This document shows positions 54,459 through 64,000 of a DNA stretch of 64,000 bases, piece by piece. The notes under the pieces are model-generated. The model saw nothing but the letters and a program-made list of their open reading frames with translations. It was not told the origin of the DNA and searched no databases. The translations under genes and the position numbers were made by a program. This DNA comes from JAIBJN01 sp963847985 (GTDB taxonomy: Bacteria; Actinomycetota; Thermoleophilia; Gaiellales; Gaiellaceae), in contig CAWKBS010000005.1 in the NCBI GenBank assembly GCA_963847985.1, positions 109,828 through 173,827 on the forward strand, read 5' to 3'. Numbering within the stretch: position 1 is the stretch's first letter; each line of letters begins with the position of its first letter.

Positions 54459-57400
54459 TGGCGTCGACGCGGGGCGTCCGCATGCCGACGTCCGCAGCCG
54501 CTGGGACTAGCGATCTCGAAATCGAGCGCGGCCGCCCGCGGGCCGGCGCGGAAGCCCTCCTCTTGTTCGGATTCGCGGCGTGTCTAGCCGGCCTACTCAC
54601 GGCGTTCATCTGGTCAAGGCTGTCTCGCGGATCTGAGTGTCACCACGGACGTCGTCGGCTACCCGATCCACAGCAACTTCAACGTTTATCGGTACATCTG
54701 GACCTACTGGCTTGTCGCTGCGTTCTTGCCCGCGGCGGCGATCGCGATCTTTCTCGTGCTTGCGAGGATCTCAAAGCGCAATCTTCGTTCAGCACTACGA
54801 TGGTCTTCGCGCCAGGAAACCGAGACCGGAGGGCGCATCCACATCGTGTAGTCGTTTCGCTTGCCGGAATCCTCTTCGTCAGCGCGGTTCTAGGGCTCGA
54901 AGCGGCGATCGCTTCCACGGAAATCGAACGCCCACTCCTCAAGGTCGCGCTGCCCGTGATCCTTGCATGCGTCGCCCTTTCGACCCTTTCTGCGTGGGCG
55001 TTGGGTTGGAGGGCGTGGAGGGCTCCGTTCTCGGATCGGCTTGCTCTCGTGTGCGCCGTCCTCGCCACGTTCACTGTCGGGGGCCTGTATGCCGTCTCGG
55101 AGGCGACAGAGGTCGTAATCGCTTCAGACGGCACGATCCGGGACTTCCCCTGGCTTCCGCTTTGGCTGGCCGTCGTAATGACGGGCCTCGCTCTTGCATG
55201 GGTCGCCTGGGCGCTTCGCCGCCGGACTCCAGTGAGCCGCATCGCGGATCGGCTTCTTGTCTTCGTTGTCGGCACCCGTTCTCGTATTCCTGCTCACTGC
55301 GGGGCTCCCTGGAGCGTTCGGCCAAATCGACACCTTCCACGAGGGTGAGTTACTGGCGGGCGCCAACCTCACTGCGGATGGTGCGTTCCCGTGGCGCGAC
55401 CTCTTCGTCATCCACGGTCCCCTCCTCGACATCGGCGCCGCGCTCTTCGGGTTTAACGTCTTCGAGGACAGCCGCTGGGGGGCGCACGCAGGCGGCTTGC
55501 TGGTCCTGACCCCGGTTTACTGGCTCTCGCTCTACTATCTCCTCGCGTATCTCTTCCGAGGAAACTGGGTCATTCTCGTTCTGCGCAGGTTGCGGTCGTC
55601 ACTGGCGCCATCCATTCCCCCCCGCACATCCGAGCGGTGCTACTCCCGCTTTGTCTGCTCGCACTTGCCGCGCTCCTACGACGCGCGACCCGCATTCGGG
55701 CCGCCACGTTCGGACTGGTCGTTGTCATTCAGTCGATCATCTCGCCTGAGACGATACTCGTCCTCCTGTCGTTTGTCGGAGTCGTCGCCGCATTCGAGCC
55801 TACTGCTCCAACCGGCGACGCTCGCTTCGCGCAAACTTTTACCGGACGCTTCTCTGCGTGGGATTCGGAGTGCTCTTCAGCGCCGTCTGGGCCATTTCCC
55901 TCGCGACTCAACGAGCGCTCGACGATTTCGTCTTCTATTTCCGCACCTTCGCGCCTGATCACGAGCTGACCGGCGCCATTCCGGTTACTGGCGGCGGGGC
56001 GTGGTTCTGGGTTGCGGTCGTCGCCCCTATGGCCCTCTACGTCCTGACCGTCTGGTTCGTCGCTGCCAGCCTGTGGCTGCGTCGCCCGATATCGATCGAC
56101 GAGTGGGTGATGGTGGCAGCTGCGGTCGGCGTCGCGCTCTACTACCCGAAGTTCCTCAGCCGGGCCATGTCCACGGTTTCTGTCTATGCCATTTCGATTC
56201 CGCTGCTCCTCTATTGGGCCTTCAAGGCGTTCGTCCTCTTCGAGATGCTGCTCGCCCGGATCCGGCAGCCAATGTCAGGCCGCTGGCGGGCTCCCCGCCT
56301 CTAGCAGGGTGACAGCCCTAGTCGGCATCCTGGTAGTCGCACCTGTGTCACCAGCTTGATGTCGTTCGAAGCCGTCCTTCCACTTCCCGGGCGAGTGTGG
56401 CTACCGCACCGACGAGTCGACCGCGCTGGGATTTGCGGATCCCACAGCGATCGACCTCGAGATGCTGTCCGATCTAGGGGAAGTCTCGACGCCTACGTGA
56501 GGCCGCGAGGAACCAATCTTCGACTTGTCGAACAATCCCGCCTCTGTTCCACTACCTTCTTGAGCGCCCTTCGGCGACCCGTTACTTCCACGTGAGCATG
56601 GCGATCCGAGAGCACTCGCAACTCGACCTCATCAGGCGAGCTCAGGACGTCGGGCCAAGCTGGTCGTCTTCTCGAGCGACTTCTTCGGGCTTCCCGCATG
56701 GGACGGCATCCCGAACCAGGTCCGCCACTACGAAGTCAGCGAGTGCATCTCTTGAAGCACTATGAGCCGCTGCTCGCCCTGCACGGCGATCTGTTCATGG
56801 TGAGAAAAGGCGAGACCGTGTCCTCACCGGAGAGCCTCGCCTCGCGGCTACACGAGGCGCCAGGGTGACCGATCTCTACTTCCGGGCACCGCCTTGCGAC
56901 TGGGGATACGCGCCGAACTTCTCGCGGCCGCTCGTGATCTGCAGCCGGGCGGCAATGAGCTTGAGTTACCCATTGCCGACCAAAGCGCTGTTCTGATCAA
57001 CGGCTGGGCGGTCGACGCCACCTACGGATCCCGGCAGCCGAAGTGGTCGCCGTCGCCGATGGGCGCGTCGTGGGGCGAGCAGTCCCGTCCATTGCCCGGC
57101 CCGACGTCGCCGCGGCGCTGGCCAGTCCAGCTTACGAAAGGTCTGGGTTCACGATCAACGTGCCGGGATTTCACCTTGGGGGTCCTGAGGATCGCATGAC
57201 CGTCGAGCGCCTGCGCGTTCTTGCCATCTCGGCGGACGGTGAAGCATCCGAGCTCCACTACGGGCCCGAGGCTGGATGGGATCCGGATGAAAGCGTCCCC
57301 GAGCCCCCGACGATCGACCTGGGTCGAGGGCGTATCGTTCCGGTGGTCTCGGGAGACGCCCCCGGCTCCGTCGATGCCTCGTCTGACGTGAGCCTTGTGA

Positions 57401-57681
57401 GCTTTCTCTTGCCCGCCGGGATCAAGCTCGATCGTTACGACTGGCTCGAAATCGAGACCGAGCCCTTGAATAGCGCGGTGACGTACGTCCTTTCCGATCA
57501 AATCGGAAACACCCAGCGTGGAATCGGATTCAAGACCCTGGAGGGCTCCACCGGGATCCGGATTCCGGTTTCGGCGTGCTCGCAGTGGTACGGGTACGAG
57601 GTGGATCGGCTCTACTTGCTCGCCGACCGGCCGGCGGACGTACGGGCAGTTCGACTCTTCCGGAGTACGGGCGGAGCCTAG
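54458..57681 (+). CDS. Large GT-C-like membrane protein with C-terminal soluble domain, ten or so frameshifts
   Basis: Roughly 1,070 residues if repaired. Helices include ALLLFGFAACLAGLLTAFIW and VNVS-like loops; an acidic loop QIDTFHEGELLAGAN follows LVFLLTAGLPGAFG, a position comparable with GT-C catalytic loops. Further helices run to about 56250. From 56360 to 56870 the frame changes repeatedly while soluble-domain sequence continues (CGYRTDESTALGFADPT, LFHYLLERPSATRYFHVSMA, LVVFSSDFFGLPAWDG). The end, 57043-57681, is clean and has VGRAVPSIARPDVAAALAS and GFTINVPGF. I merge these because no start signal is convincing in between; it could be two genes. Confidence 0.55.
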
Positions 57682-57726
57682 GCGACTCCGGTTCGTCAGG
57701 GCTGACCAAGTAAACGCGGATGTCCC

Positions 57727-57732
57727 TAGACT
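57727..57732 (+). promoter_or_regulatory. -10 box TAGACT for the methyltransferase gene
   Basis: TAGACT begins 12 nt before the GTG at 57739. CTGACC about 19 nt upstream may serve as a weak -35. No Shine-Dalgarno sequence. Confidence 0.5.
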
Positions 57733-57738
57733 CGTCGC

Positions 57739-58497
57739 GTGAGGGCCGATCCAGGAGTGCCTACGTCGGAAGAAGCACGCGCCTTTATCGCGGACTCCTC
57801 GTTCATCTGGCATCAGCGCTTCGAGCTCGTCCCCGGCGTCCATACTCCCGGCGACCACCCGCTCGAATATCTCTTCGAGGTCGGCGCCGTCCCCGAGGAC
57901 CTTCGCGGGAAGCGCGTCCTCGACATCGGCACCTCGAACGGAGGAGCCGCCTTCCTCATGGAGAGACGTGGTGCAGAGCGCGTCGTGGCGGTCGACGTCT
58001 ATCCGCCGGACTGGTTCGGGTTCGACGAGCTCCATCGCTTCCTGGGCTCCGAAGTCGAGTATCTCCAGGGGACGGTGTACGAGCTCAACCGCCTGGTGCG
58101 CGCCGAGGACTTCGACCACGTCCTCTTCTGGGGCGTCCTGTATCACCTCCGGCATCCCTTGCTTGCTCTCGATCAGGTGAGATCCGTCGTGGCTGAGGAC
58201 GGTCTCGTGGAGATCGAGTCGGCCGTATCGGACAGCGAGCTCGGCGCCTGCGGGAAGCTGCCGGTGTCGCTCTTCTACCGGCGTGACGAGCTCGGAAAGG
58301 ATCCGAGCAACTGGTTCTCACCGACCGTCGCCTGCCTGCAGGACTGGTGCCTGTCGTCCGGTCTCGTTCCGGAGCAGGTCGAGACCTGGGGCCACGGCAA
58401 GCGGTGCATGGTCGTCGCGCGCCGGAGTCCGGGGGAGCCGGAGTTCGCGCAGATCTCGTACGAGGTGCCGCTGCAGGCGGCCCCGACGTCGGACTGA
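57739..58497 (+). CDS. CmoB-like SAM-dependent methyltransferase
   Basis: 252 residues, intact. FIWHQRFELVPGVHTPGDHP is the substrate-side motif of the CmoB/DUF1698 group, VLDIGTSNGGAAFLME motif I, LFWGVLYHLRHPLLALD strand 4 and beyond, HGKRCMVVARR the end. Relatives act on tRNA (in CmoB) or on sugars and polyketides in biosynthetic loci; here a glycan role is more likely. It is a single-gene unit between the damaged heptose region and the convergent GT2. Confidence 0.82.
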   Translation: MRADPGVPTSEEARAFIADSSFIWHQRFELVPGVHTPGDHPLEYLFEVGAVPEDLRGKRVLDIGTSNGGAAFLMERRGAERVVAVDVYPPDWFGFDELHRFLGSEVEYLQGTVYELNRLVRAEDFDHVLFWGVLYHLRHPLLALDQVRSVVAEDGLVEIESAVSDSELGACGKLPVSLFYRRDELGKDPSNWFSPTVACLQDWCLSSGLVPEQVETWGHGKRCMVVARRSPGEPEFAQISYEVPLQAAPTSD

Positions 58498-58503
58498 GCC
58501 CGT

Positions 58504-59271
58504 CTAGCGAAGTGCCCGCAGACGCTCGGGATGCTTGCGGACGAAGCGGGCGATGCCGCGCCAGTGCCAGATCGTCCGCCTGGTCAGGAGCCGCCGGTCG
58601 ATGACTGCTTCGTACCGGTGTCTGACGACCGCGGCCGGGACGTACCAGCGCTCCCAGCCGGCCTTCGCGGCCCGGTAGCACAGGTCGATGTCCTCGCCGT
58701 AGAGGCGGTAGCCGGGGTCGAGCCCGCCCAGCTCGTCGAGCATCTCGCGGCGAAGGAGCAGGAAGGCGCCGAGCATCCAATCGGACTCCACGGGCTCCTC
58801 GGGGCGCTCGTCGAGGAGGTAGTGCGAGCGCTGCCGTTCCCGCGGCCGGATGACCGAACGCAGGGGGGTTCGGCGAACGATCGTCCCCGATACGGTGGGG
58901 AATCGGCGCCGCGAGGGCTGCCAGGTGCCGTCCTCATAGACGAGCTGCGGCCCAGCGATTCCGCACCGAGGCCGTCCGGCCGCGAAGTCCCGCAGGAGGC
59001 CGACCGCATCCGGCGCCGGAAGCGTGTCCGCGTTCGCGAGGAGCACGAACGGCGCCTTCGTGGCCGCGGTGCCGAGGTTGGCGTTGGCCGCGTAGCCCTG
59101 CGGTCGATCGGGAGAGAGCGCGCGAACACCTTCCGGAAGCGGCGGCGCATGGCCGGGGAGGTTCTCGACAAGAACGAGCTCGCCAACCTGCGGGTGAAGC
59201 GCCGCGAGGCAGTCGTCGAGCTCCGCGGCGGGGCCGTGCGTGACGACGACGGCGGCGACGTCTGGCGGCAC
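58504..59271 (-). CDS. GT2 glycosyltransferase, rhamnosyltransferase-like
   Basis: 255 residues, intact. VAAVVVTHGPAAELDDCL opens the fold, LVENLPGHAPP replaces the usual VDNAS (Glu-Asn for Asp-Asn), LLANADTLPAP is the metal-binding region and GEDIDLCYRAAKAGW the EED-type motif. GTG start directly follows the TAG of the RmlC-like gene. Last gene of a minus-strand unit GT2, RmlC-like, this gene. Confidence 0.82.
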   Translation of the reverse strand: MPPDVAAVVVTHGPAAELDDCLAALHPQVGELVLVENLPGHAPPLPEGVRALSPDRPQGYAANANLGTAATKAPFVLLANADTLPAPDAVGLLRDFAAGRPRCGIAGPQLVYEDGTWQPSRRRFPTVSGTIVRRTPLRSVIRPRERQRSHYLLDERPEEPVESDWMLGAFLLLRREMLDELGGLDPGYRLYGEDIDLCYRAAKAGWERWYVPAAVVRHRYEAVIDRRLLTRRTIWHWRGIARFVRKHPERLRALR

Positions 59272-59855
59272 CTACGGCCTGGGCGCCTCCCCAGGCGAGT
59301 CGCGGACCGGCCTCGGCGAGGAGTGGGAAGGTCGCGTCGCGGCCGGAGAGGATCACGTCGGCGGGATGCACGGGCCAAGGGATGCCGAGGGCAGGATCGT
59401 CGAAGCGTACGCCCCACTCGTCCTCGCCGTCCCAGTAACGGCTGACGCCGTACATGACGACGGAGTCGCCCGCGCTGTAGAAGCCATGCGCGACGCCGGC
59501 TGGGATGACGGCGGCACTCGGCGGGTCGGCCCGGAGCGTGAGGAGCTCGACGACGTGCTCCGACGGCGATCCGATCCGCAGGTCGACCAGTGCGACGAGC
59601 AGCTCTCCGTGGACGACGCTCAGGTAGTCCAGGTGCTCGAGATGCCAGTGCATCCCACGCAGCGCGCCAGGCACGTTCGTGATCGCGTTCCACTGCACCG
59701 GCTCCTCCGGCGTCACCCATGAGCCTCGGCACATCTCGACCAGCATGCCGCGTGGGTCGCGCAGGGGCTCGAGCTCGAGAACCTCCGCCCCTACGATCGA
59801 AGTCGCTCGTGCTTCCGGTCGGCCGGGGGCCGCAAGCCTCGCCGGCGATGCTCAT
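59272..59855 (-). CDS. RmlC-like dTDP-sugar 3,5-epimerase family protein, two frameshifts
   Basis: About 195 residues when repaired. AEVLELEPLRDPRGMLVEM is the family start, ALRGMHWHLEHLDYLSVVHG the cupin metal/substrate strand with catalytic His, AVIPAGVAHGFYS the second motif with Tyr, and WDGEDEWGVRFDDPALGIPW the end. Typical members epimerise C3 and C5 of 4-keto-6-deoxy sugars. ATG at 59855 overlaps the upstream stop. Frames change near 59798 and 59297. Confidence 0.78.
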
Positions 59856-61048
59856 GAATCCACCGAGGCGAGCTCGTGGGTCGGCGCGGCCACGAGGACG
59901 ATCGGCGTCCGCACGCCACACGCGAACCAGCGGACGTGCTCGTGGACGACGTCGAGCTCGAGGAGGAGCACGCCCTCGACGCGAGGTGCTTCGATGCCCA
60001 CGAACATGCGCGTGGTCGCGCCCGGCGCGACCGTCTCCGGGAACGCCGTCCTGCCCTCGAGCACGACGCGCTCAGGCTTCTCCGCCTCGAGCCAGCGATA
60101 GCCGAGCCGGAGGGGCGGCGACGCGGGCTCTCCGGCGGGCCACCACTCGTCGCCGAGGTTCTCGACGACGACCTCGTGGTGCGTGACCGCGCCGGCGGTC
60201 AGGCGAGCAGGGGGACGGACGAGCCGCACGCGGGCACTGTAGGCGTCCGGCGAGAGGTCGCGGCTCCTGATCAGGCGCTCCGCTTCGGTGGGCGACGGCC
60301 CCGGCTCGACGGGCGAGCGCCCGGGACCGGGAGCGGCCGGCACGCGGGCAGCGGCGACGTGCTCGATGAGCGCGGCATCCCCGGCCGGCACCGGAAGCGT
60401 CTCGACACCGGAGCAGTCCTCGGGCGTGTAGTGGAGGTTGACCGGGAAGCCGTCCGTGAGGAGACCCGGGCGGATTCGGTCGTAGTGGTCCCGCTTGCTC
60501 CGCCGCTCGTCGAGCGACGCGAGGACGAGGTCGCAGTGGTAGATCGGCAGGTCGACGAAGCGCTGCTCGCCGAGCACTTCGATCGGCTCGTGCAGGAGGC
60601 CGGGGAAGCGCCAGAGCGCCGGGGACGTTGCGGACGAGCCGCAGCTGGTAGTCGGGCGCCCACGGGGGGCTCGAGATGTAGCCGGCGCCGTCCGGATGGA
60701 GCCAGCGTCGCGTGAAAGGCGACCTTCGTCGGGAAGCGTTCCTCGAGCAGCGGGCGGAGACCGTCGAGGAATGCTCGGCCGGGAACCTCGTCGTCCTCGA
60801 GCCAGAGGATCCAGTCGCCGCGGCAGTTGCCGAGAAGCCATGCGAGGCGTCGGTTGAACGGGGCGGGCTCGACGAGGAACCGCCGGTCGGCGAGTGGCCC
60901 GGTCGCCTCGATCGTCTCAGGGTCGCCCGTGCGATCGACGGCCAGGACGATTTCGTCGACCAGGGGGCGTAGGAGAGCTCAGGACTGCACTGACGCGTCC
61001 CGCCGACTTCCTCGCCATCATGCAGAGCGAGAGCGTCGTAGCTGCCAT
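59852..61048 (-). CDS. GT2 glycosyltransferase with C-terminal beta-domain, two frameshifts
   Basis: About 398 residues when repaired. The N-terminus reads LSLCMMARKSAGRVSAVLSS, then VDEIVLAVDRTGDP and WILWLEDDEVPGRAFLDGL with the Glu-Asp-Asp metal site, like WaaE-type GT2 enzymes. After the second shift come PGLLHEPIEVLG and CDLVLASLDERRSKRDHYDR. The last 150 residues are beta-rich (VVVENLGDEWWPAGEP) and may bind carbohydrate. Start ATG 61048 is preceded by TAGAAT at 19 nt. Frame changes near 60985 and 60690. Confidence 0.75.
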
Positions 61049-61061
61049 CGTGCGCGGCGCG

Positions 61062-61071
61062 ATTCTACGCT
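61062..61071. promoter_or_regulatory. Touching divergent -10 boxes TAGAAT (minus) and TACGCT (plus)
   Basis: On the minus strand TAGAAT (61067 to 61062) is 19 nt before the GT2 ATG; on the plus strand TACGCT (61066-61071) is 14 nt before the TTG of the oxidoreductase. They share two base pairs in a 31-bp intergenic region. Confidence 0.45.
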
Positions 61072-61079
61072 ACCGATCC

Positions 61080-62004
61080 TTGGCAGGAGAAAACGTCAGC
61101 CGGAAGGCGGTCGCGCTCGCGGGCTGCGGCCGCTGGGGTGCCAACATTCTGCGCGATCTCGTCGCGCTCGGCTGCGACGTGTCGGTCGTCGCCCGGAGCG
61201 ATGAGAGCCGCGCTCGGGCGCGCGCGGGGGGCGCGCAGGTCGTCGTCTCCGACGTCGGGCAGCTCCCCGCGGTCGACGGGGCCGTCGTCGCCACGACCAC
61301 CAGCGCGCACGCCGAGGTCGTCGAGCAGATGCTCGAGCTCGGCGCCCCGGTCTTCGTCGAGAAGCCGCTCACGGCCGATGTCGCGAGCGCGGAACGCCTG
61401 GCCACCCTCGGCGCAGGGCGCGTCTTCGTGATGGACAAGTGGCGCTACCACCCTGGCATCGAGCTCCTGGCCGAGATCGCGCGCTCGCAGCGAGCTTGGC
61501 CCTGTCGTCGGGCTGCGGACGACGAGGGTCGGCTGGGGGCACTCCTTCCCGGACGTGGACACCGTCTGGATCCACGCGCCGCACGACCTCGCCATCGCGC
61601 TCGAGATCCTCGGCTTCGTCCCGTCCGTGCGCTCGTCCGTCGGCGAGTTCGTCGGGCCGGAGCTGAGCGGGATCGTCGCCCTGCTCGGCGAGGAGCCCTG
61701 GCAGGCCCTCGAGATCTCGGCCTCCTCGCACGAGCGGCGGCGGGAAATCCGGCTGCTCTGCCGGGACGGAACAGCCTGGCTCGGCGACGGCTACGCCGAC
61801 CACGTCGGCGTGGCTCGCGCAGACCGCGTCGGCGCGAGCCCGAGCGGCGCCCGATCTCGACCGAGCTCCCTCTCCTGCGGGAGCTGCGCGCGTTCGTCGA
61901 GCACCTGGACGGAGGGCCGCCGCCTCGCTCGATCGGTCGAGGAGGGCGCCGAGATCGTGCGCCGCATCGCCGAGCTCAGGGCCCTCGCCGGAGCCACGCC
62001 GTGA
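61080..62004 (+). CDS. Gfo/Idh/MocA-family oxidoreductase, about three frameshifts
   Basis: About 309 residues when repaired. VALAGCGRWGANILRDLVAL is the NAD(P)-binding loop, VFVEKPLTADVASAERLA contains the conserved EKP Lys, VFVMDKWRYHPGIELLAEIA the substrate helix. Members oxidise or reduce sugar positions (C3 in many nucleotide-sugar pathways). Followed with GTGA overlap by a paralogue. Frames change near 61495, 61840 and 61935. TTG 61080 fits the TACGCT box. Confidence 0.8.
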
Positions 62005-62941
62005 CCGTCGAGATCCTCCAGTGGGGCTGCGGGCGCTGGGGCGTGAACGTTCTCCGCGATCTCACCGGCCTGGGGGCGAGCGTCACCGTCGTCGCGCGCG
62101 GAGAGGAGACGGCGCGCCGCGCACGGGAGGGCGGCGCCGCGCGGGTCGTCCGCTCGATCGAGGAGGTCGACCGCACCGACGGGGTCGTGGTCGTCACCCC
62201 CTCATGGCACCACGCCGAGGCGATCCGCGCAGTCGGCGCCGCTCGGCTGCCCGATCTTCTGCGAGAAGGCGCTCGTCACCGAACCCGGAGTCGAGGACGA
62301 GCTGATGCAGCTCTGCGGCGAGCGCCTCTTCGTCATGCACAAGTGGCGCTGGCATCCGGGAATCGAGGCGCTGGGCGAGCTCGCGCGCGAGGGCGCGCTC
62401 GGCGAGGTGCGCGGCGTTCGTAGCTCGCGCCTCGGTTGGGGCCCGTTCCACGAGGACGTCGACGGCGTGGACACGCTCGCGCCCCACGATCTGTCGATCG
62501 TGATTGCCGTGCTCGGGTTTCTCCCGCCCGTCGCGGCCGCGAGCGGGACGCGCTCTCCTGACGGCGCGGGCTGGTGCGAGCTCTCGGCTCTCCTCGTGGA
62601 AGGCGGACGGTCCGCGCGCCGCGGTCGAGTGCTCGACGGTGAGCGCGACGCGACTCCGGCGGGTCGAGGTGACGGGCACCCGCGGATCGGCCGTCCTTGC
62701 CGACAGCGAGGCTCCTGTTGTCGAGTTGCTCCTTCATGGCGGCGACTTCGCTGCTGAGCCCGAGCGGCGCGAGATTCCGCTCGCGCGCGAGTGGCCGCTC
62801 CTCCGCGAGCTACGCGACTTCGTCGAGCACTGTGCAGGTGGGCCTCCGCCGCGCGCGGACGCCGCGGAAGGGTTCGCCGTTGTCCGGCGGATCGCCGAGC
62901 TGCGCGCGGCCCTCGACGGCGATCAGACGAGTTCCCGATAG
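62001..62941 (+). CDS. Gfo/Idh/MocA-family oxidoreductase (second copy), two frameshifts
   Basis: About 313 residues when repaired. ILQWGCGRWGVNVLRDLTGL is the cofactor loop, FCEKALVTEPGVEDELMQLC the EK-containing motif (Pro of EKP replaced by Ala), LFVMHKWRWHPGIEALGELA the substrate helix. It is clearly a paralogue of the preceding gene. Two tandem copies could carry out an oxidation and a reduction or act as a heteromer. Frames change near 62240 and 62620. Its end overlaps the convergent GT4 gene by 19 bases. Confidence 0.8.
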
Positions 62942-63975
62942 AGCGCAAGGGTCGAGCGCGCCGTCTCGGCCCAGCTGAACTGGCGGGCACGCGCGAGCCC
63001 GAGCGCCACGAGCCGCTCGCGCTCGGCAAGCGCCTGTCTCGACGCCTTCCGCGAGCGCGGCGGGGTCACCGGGCTCGACGAGCACGGCGGCGCTCCCGCG
63101 GCCACCTCGGGGATCGACCCAGCACTGGTGGTGACCACGGGCGTGCCGCTCGCCATCGCCTCCAGGACGGTAAGGCCGAAGCCCTCGTAGCGCGAGGGGA
63201 GGACGAGGCAGGCGGCGCCCCGGTAGAGCTCGGCGAGATGCTCTCGCGAGACGTAGCCCAGGAGGTCGACTCGCCCGTCGAGCCCGAGGCGCTCGATCGC
63301 ACGACGCACCTCGTTTCCGCCCTGCTTCTCGGGGCCTGCGAAGACGAGGCGGAGCCCGGAGTCGAGCCGCGCCAGCGCCTCGAGGGCCGTGAGCGGGTCC
63401 TTCCGCGGCTGGATCGCGCCTACGACGAGGATGTAGGGCGGCGCCTCGACCGCCCCGCCGTTCGGCCCGAACGCGGGGTCGACGCCCCACGGCGTCACGA
63501 CCACCTTCTCCTCGGGCAGCCCATAGCGCTCGAGCAGGTCGCGCTTCGTCCACTCCGAGGGGGTGAGGACGCGCTCGGCGCGGCGGGTCGAGCCCGGGAC
63601 GAATGTCCGGAAGAGCGCCCGGTCGCGGGCCGTCATCAGCTCGGGGTGCCGCTCGAAGGAGATGTCGGGGACGGTCACGACCGCGGGCCCGCGCCAGAGG
63701 GGCGGGACGACGTAGAGGAAGTGGGCGAGCGCCGGGCTCACGCGCCGGAGGAGGAGCGGGAGCCGTAGCGCCATGCGGGCGACCTGGCTGCGAGCGGTGA
63801 GCACCAGCGGCTCGATCCCGGGCGGAACGCGCTCCGGATGGCGGGTGACTGCAGCGATCCGCAGATCCCCCGGGTCCGTGCCGATCTCGCGGAGGAGATT
63901 CTCGACGCTGCTCTCGTCGCCGGTCCGCTGGCGGCCGAGCGTGTCCGCGTCCACGACGACGAGCGGACGGCTCAT
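62923..63975 (-). CDS. GT4-family glycosyltransferase, compensated double frameshift near 63035-63095
   Basis: 350 residues. VVVDADTLGRQRTGDESSV at the start, VPDISFERHPELMTARDRAL, the second domain YILVVGAIQPRKDPLTALEAL and donor site PSRYEGFGLTVLEAMASGTP (EX7E). Between 63035 and 63095 about 20 residues are out of frame: the alternative frame reads AVLVEPGDPAALAEGVE, the usual family sequence, and then the original frame resumes. So two opposite indels cancel out. ATG overlaps the stop of an upstream gene cut by the window edge. Confidence 0.82.
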   Translation of the reverse strand: MSRPLVVVDADTLGRQRTGDESSVENLLREIGTDPGDLRIAAVTRHPERVPPGIEPLVLTARSQVARMALRLPLLLRRVSPALAHFLYVVPPLWRGPAVVTVPDISFERHPELMTARDRALFRTFVPGSTRRAERVLTPSEWTKRDLLERYGLPEEKVVVTPWGVDPAFGPNGGAVEAPPYILVVGAIQPRKDPLTALEALARLDSGLRLVFAGPEKQGGNEVRRAIERLGLDGRVDLLGYVSREHLAELYRGAACLVLPSRYEGFGLTVLEAMASGTPVVTTSAGSIPEVAAGAPPCSSSPVTPPRSRKASRQALAERERLVALGLARARQFSWAETARSTLALYRELV

Positions 63976-64000
63976 TCCAGCGACTCGCGCGCGCGCTCGA
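63972..64000 (-). CDS. 3' end of an upstream gene, cut by window edge
   Basis: The last codons read RARESLE and end in a TGA that overlaps the ATG of the GT4 gene (ATGA). Too short for any assignment, but it shows that the minus-strand operon continues beyond the window. Confidence 0.45.

Overview
The window comes from a very GC-rich genome that looks actinobacterial. Genes are packed with ATGA, GTGA or TGATG stop/start overlaps, GTG and TTG starts are common, and Shine-Dalgarno sequences are rare. Many unit-leading genes instead carry a TANNNT box 12-16 nt before the start codon, the pattern expected of leaderless transcripts. A Thermoleophilia-type soil actinobacterium is my guess, but nothing here (no rRNA, no marker gene) proves it. 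I saw no tRNA, rRNA, CRISPR array, complete insertion sequence or replication origin. No stretch over about 300 bases lacks a gene.

Functionally the window is one large surface-polysaccharide (capsule, exopolysaccharide or glycolipid) locus. Left part (1-31 kb): a phosphodiesterase, glycosyltransferases (GTs) of families GT2 and GT4, several multi-pass membrane proteins of GT-C type, SAM methyltransferases, a sulfotransferase, an eIF2B-like isomerase and two AglD/LPG-synthase-like membrane proteins. It also has nucleotide-sugar enzymes (GDP-fucose-synthase-like reductase, two 4,6-dehydratase-like SDRs, a DegT aminotransferase, an ATP-grasp ligase) and an O-antigen polymerase/ligase. Centre (31-46.5 kb): a small initiating phosphoglycosyltransferase, a second ATP-grasp protein, a second sulfotransferase, a PQQ-propeller protein and a Wzz-like chain-length regulator. 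These are followed by a secreted clan GH-A-like hydrolase, a giant GT-GT4-methyltransferase protein, a Wzm/Wzt-type ABC exporter, GDP-mannose dehydratase and a long WbaP-type initiating transferase.

From about 46.7 to 57.7 kb base composition is visibly less GC-rich and the gene set changes. This part encodes what looks like a complete GDP-D-glycero-D-manno-heptose pathway: a transaldolase for sedoheptulose-7-P supply, GmhA-like isomerase, HddA-like kinase, GmhB-like phosphatase and HddC-like nucleotidyltransferase. With them are an SDR, a GT2, two methyltransferases and a large membrane GT. Its left edge abuts a 31-codon remnant resembling a Wzx flippase N-terminus. Right part (57.7-64 kb): a CmoB-like methyltransferase, two GT2 proteins, an RmlC-like epimerase, two tandem Gfo/Idh/MocA oxidoreductases and a GT4.

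A technical feature dominates the right half. Genes between 37.1 and 63.1 kb, plus single spots near 1.2 and 31.35 kb, carry many 1-2 base indels that break otherwise conserved proteins, whereas 2.3-31.1 kb is essentially clean. In each broken gene the encoded family continues in another frame, so I annotate such genes as single loci with frameshifts. I think most are sequencing or consensus errors, but real decay of an accessory island cannot be excluded from sequence alone.
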